Part shown: one piece after another, positions 42,435 to 51,213 of the stretch
How positions within the stretch are numbered: position 1 is the first letter of the stretch
How the letters are laid out: the number at the start of each line of letters is the position of its first letter
Assembly (NCBI GenBank): GCA_963821885.1
Contig: CAWGFN010000001.1
Location: forward strand, 744,001-808,000
Direction of reading: 5' to 3'
From: Oleiagrimonas sp963821885
GTDB lineage: Bacteria; Pseudomonadota; Gammaproteobacteria; Xanthomonadales; Rhodanobacteraceae
DNA: 64,000 bases
Made by a program: the position numbers and the translations under genes
Notes under the pieces: model-generated
What the model was told of the DNA's origin: nothing
Database searches by the model: none
The model's input: only the letters and a program-made list of their open reading frames with translations

Positions 42435-43745
42435 TTACTCGTGGGCTTCGGCGGGGGCGATCAGCTCGCGCACGGCGCGGGCGGCGGGGTCGGCGTGGCC
42501 GGCCAGGGGGGCGAGCACGCTGCGCGGGGCGTCGATCTGCAGGGTCCAGCCGTCGGCGTCGACGGCTTCGCTGGCGATGGCGCCCAGGGCGACCAGTCGC
42601 GCGTGCATGCGGCCGGCGCTGAGTGGCAGCTGCAGCGGAGCGCGCACGCGTTCGCCGCCGAGGCGTTCGCCCAGCGCCTGGCGCAGCAGGTCCAGGCCCT
42701 CGCCGCTGGCCGCCGACAGCCACACCTGGTCCGGGCGGCCTTCGCCGTCGCGGTGGATCGAGGGCGGCGCGCCGGTCAGGTCGATCTTGTTCATCACCTT
42801 GAGCTGCGGCACGTCGCCGGCGCCGATCTCCTCCAGCACGCTGTCGACCACGTGCGCCAGCAGCTCGCGCTCCTCGTCGGCGGCGTCGCAGACGTGCAGC
42901 AGCAGGTCGGCGTCGCGGGCCTCGCTGAGGGTGGCGCGGAAGGCGGCGACCAGGTCATGCGGCAGCTCGCGGATGAAGCCGACGGTGTCGGCGACCACGG
43001 CCGGGCCGCAGGACAGGTCCTCGATGCGGCGCACGGTCGGGTCCAGGGTGGCGAACAGCTGGTCGGCCGCGTACACGCCACCGGTGGTCATCGCGTTGAA
43101 CAGCGTGGACTTGCCGGCGTTGGTGTAGCCGACCAGGGCCACGCGCGGCACCGTGTTGCGCAGGCGCGAGCGGCGCTGCTGCTCGCGCTGGGTGTTCACC
43201 TTGGCCAGGCGCTGGGTCAGCATCTTCACGCGCGCGGCGAGCAGGCGGCGGTCGGTTTCCAGCTGGGTCTCGCCCGGGCCGCGGTTGCCGATGGCGCCGC
43301 CGCGCTGGGTGTCCAGATGGGTCCAGCCGCGCACCAGGCGCGTGGCCAGGTGCTTGAGCTGGGCCAGCTCCACTTCCAGCTTGCCCTCGTGCGAGCGCGC
43401 GCGCTGGGCGAAGATGTCCAGGATCAGGCCCGCGCGGTCGACCACGCGGGTCTTCAGGTGGGCCTCGAGGTTGCGCTCCTGCACCGGGGTCAGGGTGTGG
43501 TCGACCAGCACCAGGTCGGCCTCGGCCGCGCGCACGGCGTCGGCGACCTCGTCGGCCTTGCCGGTGCCGATGTAGAACTTCGGGTTGGGCTTGTCCACGC
43601 GCGCGGGCACCTGCGCCAGCACCTCGGCGCCAGCGGAGCGGACCAGCTCGACGAATTCCTCGGCGCGACTGACGCTGTCGATGTCGCCACGCCCGTGGGG
43701 CAGGACGACGACGGCGCGTTCGCCTTTTTTCTCGCGGTCAAACAG
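42435..43745 (-). CDS. hflX: Ribosome-associated GTPase HflX (non-standard start)
   Basis: 436 residues if started at 43745. An N-terminal HflX domain (PVQERNLEAHLKTRVVDRAG, QRGGAIGNRGPGETQLETDR) precedes the G domain: G1 GYTNAGKSTL, G3 DTVGFIRELP, G4 NKIDL. HflX splits or rescues stalled ribosomes. The family N-terminus LFDREKKGERAVVVLPHGRG is open back to 43745 but no ATG, GTG or TTG lies in frame there; the only candidate is CTG with AAGGG nine bases upstream, and a stop lies two codons further. A GTG at 43622 would lose 41 conserved residues. Either a CTG start or a small indel. Follows hfq by 127 bp. Confidence 0.9.
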   Translation of the reverse strand: MFDREKKGERAVVVLPHGRGDIDSVSRAEEFVELVRSAGAEVLAQVPARVDKPNPKFYIGTGKADEVADAVRAAEADLVLVDHTLTPVQERNLEAHLKTRVVDRAGLILDIFAQRARSHEGKLEVELAQLKHLATRLVRGWTHLDTQRGGAIGNRGPGETQLETDRRLLAARVKMLTQRLAKVNTQREQQRRSRLRNTVPRVALVGYTNAGKSTLFNAMTTGGVYAADQLFATLDPTVRRIEDLSCGPAVVADTVGFIRELPHDLVAAFRATLSEARDADLLLHVCDAADEERELLAHVVDSVLEEIGAGDVPQLKVMNKIDLTGAPPSIHRDGEGRPDQVWLSAASGEGLDLLRQALGERLGGERVRAPLQLPLSAGRMHARLVALGAIASEAVDADGWTLQIDAPRSVLAPLAGHADPAARAVRELIAPAEAHE

Positions 43746-43872
43746 AAGCGTTCACCCTTGACGGTCGGTGGTCCCGGCGCGGTTGCCGGGAGGCAGGACG
43801 CCTAGTGTAGCGCCGCCCATGCCCACGCGAACGCCGCGCCGCCCGCGAACGGACGGCGCCGATGGCGGCGGT

Positions 43873-44139
43873 TCAGTCTTGCCCGGCGTCCGCTTCGGTC
43901 GCCGCGCCGTTGCCGCCGGCGTGATCGTCCAGGCGCACGTTGCGGCTGGGCACGACGGTGGAGATGGCGTGCTTGTAGACCATCTGGCTGACCTGGTTGC
44001 GCAGCAGCACCACGAACTGGTCGAACGATTCGATGGTGCCCTGCAGCTTGATGCCGTTGACCAGGTAGACGGCCACCGGCACACGCTCGCGGCGCAGTGC
44101 GTTCAGGAACGGGTCTTGCAAGGATTGTCCTTTGGACAT
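43873..44139 (-). CDS. hfq: RNA chaperone Hfq
   Basis: 88 residues. Sm1 motif is SLQDPFLNALRRERVPVAVY to NGIKLQGTIESFD, and Sm2 is the diagnostic YKHAISTVVP; the acidic/Gly tail is short. The hexamer pairs small RNAs with mRNA targets. The ATG at 44139 begins MSKGQSLQDPF, the standard start. Order miaA-hfq-hflX-hflK-hflC is the classic cluster. Confidence 0.97.
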   Translation of the reverse strand: MSKGQSLQDPFLNALRRERVPVAVYLVNGIKLQGTIESFDQFVVLLRNQVSQMVYKHAISTVVPSRNVRLDDHAGGNGAATEADAGQD

Positions 44140-44349
44140 TGTTGTTATCTCCCCTGGCGCGCGCCTGCGGGCGCGGCCTCTGAAACGCAACCGGTCGAAG
44201 TGGTGTTCCGAAACCGTTCCGGTACCCCCGGCCGCAAGACACCGTTCCCCGCGGCAAGGCCGCCGGAACCGGTGTACAGGCGGAATCTTACCCTCACCCG
44301 GCGCATGCGCAAGCGCGAATCCGGCACGGCGCGCGCGCGACGTCGTCCG

Positions 44350-45297
44350 TCAGTCGGGCAGGAACAGCGCCAGCGACTGCGTGGCGGCGTCAAGCGATGC
44401 GCCGCGGTCGGGGTCGATCAGGCGCGCGTCGAACTCGCGCCGCAGCCAGGTGGTCTGGCGCTTGGCCAGTTGGCGGGTGGCGTAGACGATGCGCTCTGGC
44501 AGCGCCTCGCGGGTGATGTCCCCTTCCAGGAAATCCCAGGTCTGCCGGTAGCCGACGGCGCGCATGGCCGGCAGGTCGCGGTCGATGTCCGGGCGCGCGC
44601 GCAGGGCCTCGACCTCGGCGACCAGGCCGTCGTCCAGCATGCGATCCACGCGCGCGGCGATGCGCGCGTGCAGCTGGGTGCGATCGGCCGGCAGCAGCGC
44701 CAGCTTCAGCACGCGCCAGGGGAAACGCGCCCTGCCCGGGCCCTGCTGCAGTTCGCTCAGCGGCTGGCCGCTGCGCTCGATGACCTCCAGCGCGCGCGAC
44801 AGGCGCTGGGCGTCGTTGGGACCGATGCGCTCGGCGGCTTGAGGGTCCAGGCGCGCCAGCCGCGCGTGCAGCGCCGGCCAGCCGTCGCGCTCGGCTTCCG
44901 CGTACAGGCGCTGGCGCAGTTCGGGGTCGGCCTCGGGCAGCGGCGACAGGCCCTCGTGCAGGGCGCGGAAGTACAGGCCGGTGCCGCCGACCAGCAGCGG
45001 CACCCGGCCCCGCGCCTGCGCGGCGTGCATGGCGGCCAGCGCGTCCTCGGCGAACTCGGCGGCCGAATACGGCTGCGACGGGTCGCGGATGTCGATCAGC
45101 GCGTGCGGGTGGCGCGCCAGGGTGGCCGCATCCGGTTTCGCGCTGCCGATGTCCAGGCCGCGGTAGACCAGCGCCGAGTCCACGCTGATCAGCGCCAGCG
45201 GCCAGCGCTCGGCCAGCGCGCACGCCAGGTCGGTCTTGCCGGTGGCGGTGGGGCCCATCAGGAAGATGGCGGGCGGGCGGGTGTCGGTCGCGGACAT
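44350..45297 (-). CDS. miaA: tRNA dimethylallyltransferase
   Basis: 315 residues. MiaA adds the dimethylallyl group to A37 of tRNAs reading U-starting codons. The P loop is FLMGPTATGKTDLA (about residue 14), followed by SVDSALVYRGLDIGSAKP and DIRDPSQPYSAAEF. The region GTGLYFRALHEGLSPLPEAD and the zinc-like C-terminal RQLAKRQTTWLR are also typical. The start at 45297 gives MSATDTRPPAIFLMG; the longer frame reads repeat DNA. Confidence 0.97.
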   Translation of the reverse strand: MSATDTRPPAIFLMGPTATGKTDLACALAERWPLALISVDSALVYRGLDIGSAKPDAATLARHPHALIDIRDPSQPYSAAEFAEDALAAMHAAQARGRVPLLVGGTGLYFRALHEGLSPLPEADPELRQRLYAEAERDGWPALHARLARLDPQAAERIGPNDAQRLSRALEVIERSGQPLSELQQGPGRARFPWRVLKLALLPADRTQLHARIAARVDRMLDDGLVAEVEALRARPDIDRDLPAMRAVGYRQTWDFLEGDITREALPERIVYATRQLAKRQTTWLRREFDARLIDPDRGASLDAATQSLALFLPD

Positions 45298-45371
45298 GCG
45301 GGCATTGTAAGGGCAGCGGGTTGGCCGCCTTCCGGGTTTTCGCATCGCCGTGGCCCGGACAGGCAAAGCGC

Positions 45372-45539
45372 GCCACGGGCATGCACTTCGGTCGCACCTC
45401 GGGCATGCGCCTTGACCGCATCTGGGGCACGGTCATGCATGTCCCGGATGCGGCCTGCGGCCTTATCCGGGCTACGGGGTTGGTGGTCGCTACCACGGGC
45501 ATTCCCTTCGGTCATACCACGGGCATTCCCTTCGGTCAC
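45372..45539. repeat. 24-bp repeat arrays flanking a REP-like hairpin
   Basis: Two and a half 24-bp units (starting 45372, 45396, 45420), then a REP hairpin TCCCGGATGCGGCC / GGCCTTATCCGGGCTAC at 45442-45478, then two more perfect-period units at 45492 and 45516 (ACCACGGGCATTCCCTTCGG-TCAT/C). The 335-bp gap between miaA and the S46 peptidase gene holds only these and a terminator. Confidence 0.8.
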
Positions 45540-45578
45540 ATCCGGGACAAGCGCGCGGTCATCGGGCAATGCGGCCAT

Positions 45579-45609
45579 AAAAAACGGGCGACGCGAACGC
45601 CGCCCGTTT
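45579..45609 (-). terminator. Terminator of the S46 peptidase gene
   Basis: On the minus strand AAACGGGCG, a 10-base loop and CGCCCG followed by TTTTTT, 24 bp past the stop codon. Confidence 0.85.
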
Positions 45610-45632
45610 CGGGTTTGCCGCGACGACGAAGC

Positions 45633-47801
45633 TTACTTCTTCGCCGGCACGCCCATTTCCTTGAGCAGGTTGTCGGCGTGGTCCAGGTGGTGCATCACCC
45701 ACAGCATGTAGCGCACGTCGACATGGATCGAGCGCGTCAGCTTCGGGTTGAACAGCCAGTCGGAGCTGACCGATTCCCAGTTGCCATCGAACAGCAGGCC
45801 GACCAGGCGGCCGTGCGCGTCCAGGGTCGGCGAGCCGGAGTTGCCGCCGGTGGTGTCGACGTCGGTGAGGAAATCGACCGGCAGCGAGCCGATGGGCTTG
45901 GAGGCGTAGCCGTCGAACGCCTTGGCGCGGATCGCCTCGAGCTCGGCCTTGGGCGCGTTGAACGGCTCCTTGCCGGTGTCCTTCTGGAGGATGCCTTCCA
46001 CCGTGGTGAAGGGCTTGTACTCGACCGCATCCCTGGGGCTGTAGCCGCGCACGGTGCCGAAGGTGACGCGCAGCGAGCTGTTGGCGTCGGGATAGATCGG
46101 GCGGCCCTCGGCGCGGTTCCAGGCCAGCATCGCCTCCATGTAGCGCGGGCGCAGGGTCTGGAACTGGCCGGCGATGGCCTTCTCCTGCTTCTCGCGCTGC
46201 TTGATCTGCGGCATCAGCGACCGGGCCAGCACGATCATGCTGTCGGTGCTGGCGTCGATGGCCTTCTGGTCGGCGTTGAACCACTTCAGGCGGCCCTCGG
46301 TGGTGGTCATCGAGGTGCCGGCATACAGCGCGGCGACCTTCTTCTCGATGGCCGCCTTGTCGCTGGCGCCGTCCAGCCAGGCGTCCAGGCCGGCCGTGCG
46401 CTGGTCGGCGGGCAGCGTCACGTAGTGCATCAGGCCGAACACCATCAGCTTCTGGTCGACGCCCGGATCCATGCGTCGCGCCATCTGCTCCAGGCCGCCC
46501 TTGATGCGCGGCTCGTCGCGCTTTTGCAGGCCCTGGTCACGCTCAAGGTCCGGCTTGGTGCGCTCATCGGCCAGGCGCACCAGCTCGATCGAGGTGCCCA
46601 TCAGGCCGCGCAGGGCCAGGCCGGTGTAGAGATTGCGCTCGCGGGTCGCGCGCTGTTCGTCGATCAGGGTGCGCAGCTTGCCGATGTCGGCCTCCAGCGC
46701 GCGGTTCTCGGCGCTGGGATGCGCCCTCAGCCAGGCCTCCAGCTGGGCGTCGCGCTGCTGCTTGGCCTCGACCGCGTGGGCCTTGGTCAGGCCGGCCAGC
46801 ATGCCCTTGAAGTTCTTCAGCGCGTTGTTGATGCCCGACACCGTGCCGGCGTACTTCACCGCCACCTTGGGGTCGGCCTTGCCGGCGGCCTCGATGATGT
46901 CCAGGTACTGGCCGTAGATCTTCAGCAGGGTCGGATAGCGCCAGTTGACCGCGTCGGCCACTTCGTCGGCCAGGCGGTAGCGGTTGGTGCTGCCCGGATA
47001 GCCAACCACCATGGCGAAGTCGCCGGCCTGAAGGCCCTTCGGGTTGACCTTCAGCCAGTGCTTGGGCTTGTAGGGCACGTTGTCCTTGCTGTAGGCGGCC
47101 GAATGGCCGTCCGGCGCCACGTAGGCGCGCAGGTAGCTGAAGTCGCCGGTGTGGCGCGGCCACTCCCAGTTGTCGACGTCGCCGCCGTACTTGCCGATCG
47201 ACTCGGGCGGCGCGTAGACCAGGCGCACGTCCTTGATCTCGCGCTGCTTGATCAGCTGGTAGCTGTAGCCGCCGTAGAAGCTGTACACGTCGCAGCGGAA
47301 GTCCTCGCTGGACTCGCACTGCTTGACCAGGGTCTTCTCGGCGGTGTCGATGGCGTTGAAGCGATCCAGCGAACTCATGTCGGGCTTGATCGCCGCCTTG
47401 ATGTCGGCGGTGACGTCACGCATGGATTCGGTGACGTAGATGTGCAGGTTCGGGCCGCCCGGCTTTTCCTCCGACATCTTCTTCGCCAGGAAACCGTCGA
47501 CGATCAGGTTTTTCTTGTCGGTGGAGTTGTACTGCAGCGCGCCGTAGCCACAGTGGTGGTTGGTCACGATCAGGCCTTCCGGCGAGACGAACGAACCGGT
47601 GCAAAAACCCAGGCTGACCACCGCGCCCATCGGATAGGCGGTGAGGTCGGTGAGCGTCTTCGGGTCGAGCTTCAGGCCCTCGGCCTTCAGCGTCTTGGCC
47701 AGCTTGGGCAGCTGCGAGGGTTGCCACATGCCCTCGTCGGCATGGGCGGCATTCAGGGCAAGGCCGGCGGTCAGCACGGCCGTGATCAGCAATCGTCGCA
47801 C
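45633..47801 (-). CDS. Secreted S46-family dipeptidyl peptidase (DPP7/DPP11-like)
   Basis: 722 residues with a signal peptide (LLITAVLTAGLALNAAHA). The chymotrypsin-like double barrel carries the catalytic triad: His in VTNHHCGYGAL (about residue 85), Asp in GGDVDNWEWPRHTGDF (about 227) and Ser in TTGGNSGSPTLDAHG (about 655). A helical domain between residues 280 and 560 covers the active site, as in periplasmic DPP7/DPP11, which release dipeptides from oligopeptide N-termini. Specificity (hydrophobic versus acidic) depends on one S1 residue that I cannot place. The GTG at 47801 has GGAG upstream. Monocistronic. Confidence 0.92.
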   Translation of the reverse strand: MRRLLITAVLTAGLALNAAHADEGMWQPSQLPKLAKTLKAEGLKLDPKTLTDLTAYPMGAVVSLGFCTGSFVSPEGLIVTNHHCGYGALQYNSTDKKNLIVDGFLAKKMSEEKPGGPNLHIYVTESMRDVTADIKAAIKPDMSSLDRFNAIDTAEKTLVKQCESSEDFRCDVYSFYGGYSYQLIKQREIKDVRLVYAPPESIGKYGGDVDNWEWPRHTGDFSYLRAYVAPDGHSAAYSKDNVPYKPKHWLKVNPKGLQAGDFAMVVGYPGSTNRYRLADEVADAVNWRYPTLLKIYGQYLDIIEAAGKADPKVAVKYAGTVSGINNALKNFKGMLAGLTKAHAVEAKQQRDAQLEAWLRAHPSAENRALEADIGKLRTLIDEQRATRERNLYTGLALRGLMGTSIELVRLADERTKPDLERDQGLQKRDEPRIKGGLEQMARRMDPGVDQKLMVFGLMHYVTLPADQRTAGLDAWLDGASDKAAIEKKVAALYAGTSMTTTEGRLKWFNADQKAIDASTDSMIVLARSLMPQIKQREKQEKAIAGQFQTLRPRYMEAMLAWNRAEGRPIYPDANSSLRVTFGTVRGYSPRDAVEYKPFTTVEGILQKDTGKEPFNAPKAELEAIRAKAFDGYASKPIGSLPVDFLTDVDTTGGNSGSPTLDAHGRLVGLLFDGNWESVSSDWLFNPKLTRSIHVDVRYMLWVMHHLDHADNLLKEMGVPAKK

Positions 47802-47968
47802 GTGGTTCTCCTTTGACGGCGACCCACGACGGGCCGCTCCTTGTCGATGGGGGGCATGCAAGGTGTTATGCCCGAAAGCGGGTGCGCGGACAACATGTGT
47901 AAAGTCATGCACTTGCATTCACAGGCTGGGGACCTTCGGCCTGCAGACGGGAAATCGGGGCGGACACG

Positions 47969-47974
47969 TATAAT
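47969..47974 (+). promoter_or_regulatory. Probable -10 element of the tdh-kbl promoter
   Basis: Perfect TATAAT 25 bp upstream of the tdh start, giving a leader of about 18 nt with a strong GGAGG ribosome site. No clear -35 match. Confidence 0.55.
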
Positions 47975-47998
47975 GGGCGCTTGTCCTGGAGGTTTTGC

Positions 47999-49030
47999 AT
48001 GTCCGACACGATGAAGGCGCTGGTCAAGCGCGAGGCCGCCGAAGGTATCTGGATGGCCGAGGTGCCGATTCCCGAGATCGGCCCCAACGAGGTGCTGGTG
48101 AAGGTCGAGAAGACCGCCATCTGCGGCACCGACCTGCACATCTACAAGTGGGACGAGTGGGCCCAGCGCACCATCAAGCCGGGCCTGGTGATCGGCCACG
48201 AGTTCGTCGGCCGCATCGTCGACATGGGTCCGGGCGTGACCGGCTACAGCGTCGGCCAGCGCGTCTCGGCCGAGGGCCACATCGTGTGCGGCCATTGCCG
48301 CAATTGTCGCGCCGGCCGCCAGCACCTGTGCCCGCATACGGTGGGCATCGGCGTGAACCGCAACGGCGCGTTCGCCGAGTACGTGGCGGTGCCGGCCTCC
48401 AACCTGTGGCCGATCCCCGACCCGATCTCCTCGGACCTGGCCGCGTTCTTCGACCCCTACGGCAACGCCGCGCACTGCGCGCTGGAATTCGACCTGGTCG
48501 GCGAGGACGTGCTGATCACCGGCGCCGGCCCGATCGGCATCATCGCCGCCGGCATCGCCAAGCACGTGGGCGCGCGCAACGTGGTGGTCACCGACGTCAA
48601 CGACTACCGCCTCAAGCTGGCCGCCGAGATGGGCGCCACGCGCGTGGTCAACGTGTCCAAGACGCGCCTGAAGGACGTGGTCTCAGACCTGCACATGGAA
48701 GGCTTCGACGTCGGCCTGGAGATGAGCGGCAACCCGCATGCCTTCAACGACATGCTCGAGTGCATGTACCACGGCGGCAAGATCGCCCTGCTCGGCCTGC
48801 TGCCCCAGGGCGCCGGCGTGGACTGGGACAAGATCATCTTCAAGGGCCTGACCCTGCAGGGCATCTACGGCCGGCGCATGTACGAGACCTGGTACAAGAT
48901 GACGCAGATGGTGCTGACCGGCTTCCCGCTGCAGAAGGTGCTCACGCACCAGATCGCCATCGACGACTTCCAGACCGGCTTCGACCTGATGGCCTCGGGC
49001 AACTGCGGCAAGGTGGTGTGTTCCTGGTGA
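47999..49030 (+). CDS. tdh: L-threonine 3-dehydrogenase
   Basis: 343 residues of the zinc-dependent medium-chain dehydrogenase family. It oxidises threonine to 2-amino-3-ketobutyrate. The catalytic-zinc segment is AICGTDLHIYKWDEWAQ (about residue 38), the structural zinc lobe is CGHCRNCRAGRQHLC (about 97-111) and the NAD motif is GAGPIGIIAAGIAK (about 175). The start at 47999 has GGAGG seven bases upstream; the six codons before it are not used. kbl follows after about 105 bp, giving the two-step threonine-to-glycine pathway. Confidence 0.97.
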   Translation: MSDTMKALVKREAAEGIWMAEVPIPEIGPNEVLVKVEKTAICGTDLHIYKWDEWAQRTIKPGLVIGHEFVGRIVDMGPGVTGYSVGQRVSAEGHIVCGHCRNCRAGRQHLCPHTVGIGVNRNGAFAEYVAVPASNLWPIPDPISSDLAAFFDPYGNAAHCALEFDLVGEDVLITGAGPIGIIAAGIAKHVGARNVVVTDVNDYRLKLAAEMGATRVVNVSKTRLKDVVSDLHMEGFDVGLEMSGNPHAFNDMLECMYHGGKIALLGLLPQGAGVDWDKIIFKGLTLQGIYGRRMYETWYKMTQMVLTGFPLQKVLTHQIAIDDFQTGFDLMASGNCGKVVCSW

Positions 49031-49137
49031 ATCCCGGAACCGCGCGCGGCACGGCCCATCGTCGCCGCGCCGCCCTGCCCTGACAGACACGACCCGCCGC
49101 ACGCCGGCGCATCGACCATTCCGTTCGGAGACACACC

Positions 49138-50340
49138 ATGGCCTACACCATCCGCGACCGCTTGAAGAGCGAACTCGACGGCATCCGCAACGACGGCCTG
49201 TACAAGGACGAGCGCATCATCACCTCGCCGCAGTCGGCGCAGATCACGCTCGCCGACGGCCGCACGGTGCTGAACTTCTGCGCCAACAACTACCTGGGCC
49301 TGGCCGACAACCCCGAAGTGATCGCCGCCGCCAAGGACGCCCTGGACACGCACGGCTTCGGCATGGCCTCGGTGCGCTTCATCTGCGGCACCCAGGACCT
49401 GCACAAGCAGCTGGAGGCGACCATCGCCGAGTTCTTCGGCACCGACGACGCGATCCTCTACGCGGCCTGCTTCGACGCCAACGGCGGCCTGTTCGAGCCG
49501 CTGCTGGGCCCCGAGGACGCGATCATCTCCGACGCCCTCAACCACGCCTCGATCATCGACGGCGTGCGCCTGTGCAAGGCGCAGCGCTTCCGCTACGCCA
49601 ATTCCGACATGGCCGACCTGGAAGCCCAGCTCAAGGCCGCCGATGCGGCCGGCTGCAAGGCCAAGCTGATCACCACCGACGGCGCCTTCTCGATGGACGG
49701 CTTCGTGGCGAAGATGGACGAGATCACCGCGCTGGCCGACAAATACGGCGCCCTGGTGCACACCGACGAGTGCCATTGCACGGGCTTCCTCGGCGCCACC
49801 GGCCGCGGTTCGGCCGAGGTGCACGGGGTGATGGACAAGGTCGACATCTTCACCGGCACCCTGGGCAAGGCCCTGGGCGGCGCGGTGGGCGGCTTCACCA
49901 CCGGCCGCCAGGAGATCATCGACATGCTGCGCCAGCGCTCGCGGCCGTACCTGTTCTCCAACTCGCTGCCGCCGCACGTGGTGGCCGCCGGCATCAAGGT
50001 GTTCGAGATGCTCGACGCCGCCGGCGACCTGCGCGAGAAACTGGTCGAGAACACCGCCTACTTCCGCCAGCGGATGGAAGAAGCCGGCTTCGAGATCAAG
50101 CCGGGCAATCATCCCATCGTGCCGGTGATGATCCACGACGCGCCCAAGGCGCAGGCCATGGCCAATGCGCTGCTGGACGAGGGCATCTACGTGACCGGAT
50201 TCTTCTTCCCGGTGGTGCCCAAGGGCCAGGCGCGCATCCGCACGCAGATGAGCGCGGCGCACACCCGCGAGCAGCTGGACCAGGCCATCGAGGCCTTCGT
50301 GCGGGTCGGTCGCAAGGTCGGCGTGCTGCCGGCGGACTGA
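49138..50340 (+). CDS. kbl: 2-amino-3-ketobutyrate CoA ligase (glycine C-acetyltransferase)
   Basis: 400-residue PLP enzyme of the alpha-oxoamine synthase family. It cleaves the Tdh product with CoA to glycine and acetyl-CoA. N-terminal landmark LNFCANNYLGLADNP; substrate block SDALNHASIIDGVRLC; PLP Lys in TGTLGKALGGAVGGF (about residue 243). Glycine produced here would feed the riboswitch-controlled glycine cleavage enzyme. Intact, directly downstream of tdh. Confidence 0.97.
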   Translation: MAYTIRDRLKSELDGIRNDGLYKDERIITSPQSAQITLADGRTVLNFCANNYLGLADNPEVIAAAKDALDTHGFGMASVRFICGTQDLHKQLEATIAEFFGTDDAILYAACFDANGGLFEPLLGPEDAIISDALNHASIIDGVRLCKAQRFRYANSDMADLEAQLKAADAAGCKAKLITTDGAFSMDGFVAKMDEITALADKYGALVHTDECHCTGFLGATGRGSAEVHGVMDKVDIFTGTLGKALGGAVGGFTTGRQEIIDMLRQRSRPYLFSNSLPPHVVAAGIKVFEMLDAAGDLREKLVENTAYFRQRMEEAGFEIKPGNHPIVPVMIHDAPKAQAMANALLDEGIYVTGFFFPVVPKGQARIRTQMSAAHTREQLDQAIEAFVRVGRKVGVLPAD

Positions 50341-50359
50341 GCCTCCCCGCGGCGCCATG

Positions 50360-50463
50360 CCCCGGATGAGGCCGCAGGGAATGCCTTTGGTATGACCGAA
50401 GGGAATGCCTTTGGTATGACCGAAGGGAATGCCCCGGATGCGCTTCGCTTATCCGGGCTACGG
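50360..50463. repeat. REP-like element with two and a third 24-bp repeats in its loop
   Basis: A CCCCGGATGAGGCCGCA half is followed by perfect 24-bp units at 50377 and 50401 (GGGAATGCCTTTGGTATGAC-CGAA) plus GGGAATGCC, then CCCCGGATGCGC and TTATCCGGGCTACGGG. The remaining 260 bp before the YbaK-like gene show nothing recognisable. Confidence 0.8.
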
Positions 50464-50725
50464 GCCTGAAGCCGCCCGAACCCGGGAGCGCGCCTCTTCC
50501 ATTCGGACGAGGCTACACACCGATCCATGCCCGTCGTCAGGCCGGAACGCCACGCCCAAAGCGTGGCGTTCTGCCGTTTGCCGTATGTTCCTCGACCGCC
50601 CGCGTGCGTACGTTGGAAGGCCGGCCCTGCTTTGCCAGGCCTGATCGTCGCGGGCATGGAACGCGCCGCGCTATCCCGACTACCGGCCGCCGAACGGATC
50701 GGCGCGGCCGCACGGAGGCAGCGTC

Positions 50726-51202
50726 ATGAGCCCGACACGATTGCACGAGTACCTGCACAAGCAGCATGTCCCGTACGAAATCATTCCGCATGCCCGCGCG
50801 ATCACCGCCCTGGAAACCGCAGCCATGGCGCATGTCCGCGATGACATGCTGGCCAAGACCGTGATGATCAAGCTGGACGGCCGCCTGATCATGGCGGTGC
50901 TTCCGGCCACCCGCCGCGTGCACCTGGAACGCCTGCGCAAGCTGACCGGCGCCGATTGCATCGAACTGGCCACCGAAGCGGAATTCCGCGACCGCTTCTC
51001 GGATTGCGAGATCGGCGCAATGCCGCCATTCGGCAACCTTTACGGCATGGAAGTGTTCGTCGACGAGGAGCTGGCCCTGGATGAGGACATCATCTTCAAC
51101 GACGGCACCCATACCGACCTGGTGCGCATGCCCTACGAGGAATTCGAGCGTCTGGCGGACCCGATCGTCGCCAATCTCTCGCGTACCGATCACCATGGTT
51201 AG
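50726..51202 (+). CDS. YbaK/ProX-type aminoacyl-tRNA deacylase domain protein
   Basis: 158 residues of the YbaK/EbsC fold: LHEYLHKQHVPYEIIPHARA at the N-terminus, MLAKTVMIKLDGRLIMAVLP with the conserved Lys, and IGAMPPFGNLYGMEVFVDEE with the substrate-binding GxxPPFG loop. Members hydrolyse mischarged tRNAs such as Cys- or Ala-tRNA-Pro; substrate here is not determined. Ribosome site GGAGG is poor but the start is the only sensible one. Convergent with the DUF2254 gene. Confidence 0.85.
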   Translation: MSPTRLHEYLHKQHVPYEIIPHARAITALETAAMAHVRDDMLAKTVMIKLDGRLIMAVLPATRRVHLERLRKLTGADCIELATEAEFRDRFSDCEIGAMPPFGNLYGMEVFVDEELALDEDIIFNDGTHTDLVRMPYEEFERLADPIVANLSRTDHHG

Positions 51203-51213
51203 CACTTGGTGCG

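Noticed and set aside
42203..42622. Translated octapeptide-repeat protein across the 24-bp repeats
   Set aside because: Frames exist because the period is a multiple of three, but there is no ribosome site and the codon bias does not fit; the frame runs into antisense hflX.
42338..45539. CRISPR-like array
   Set aside because: The 24-bp units are directly adjacent with no spacers, and no cas genes are present.
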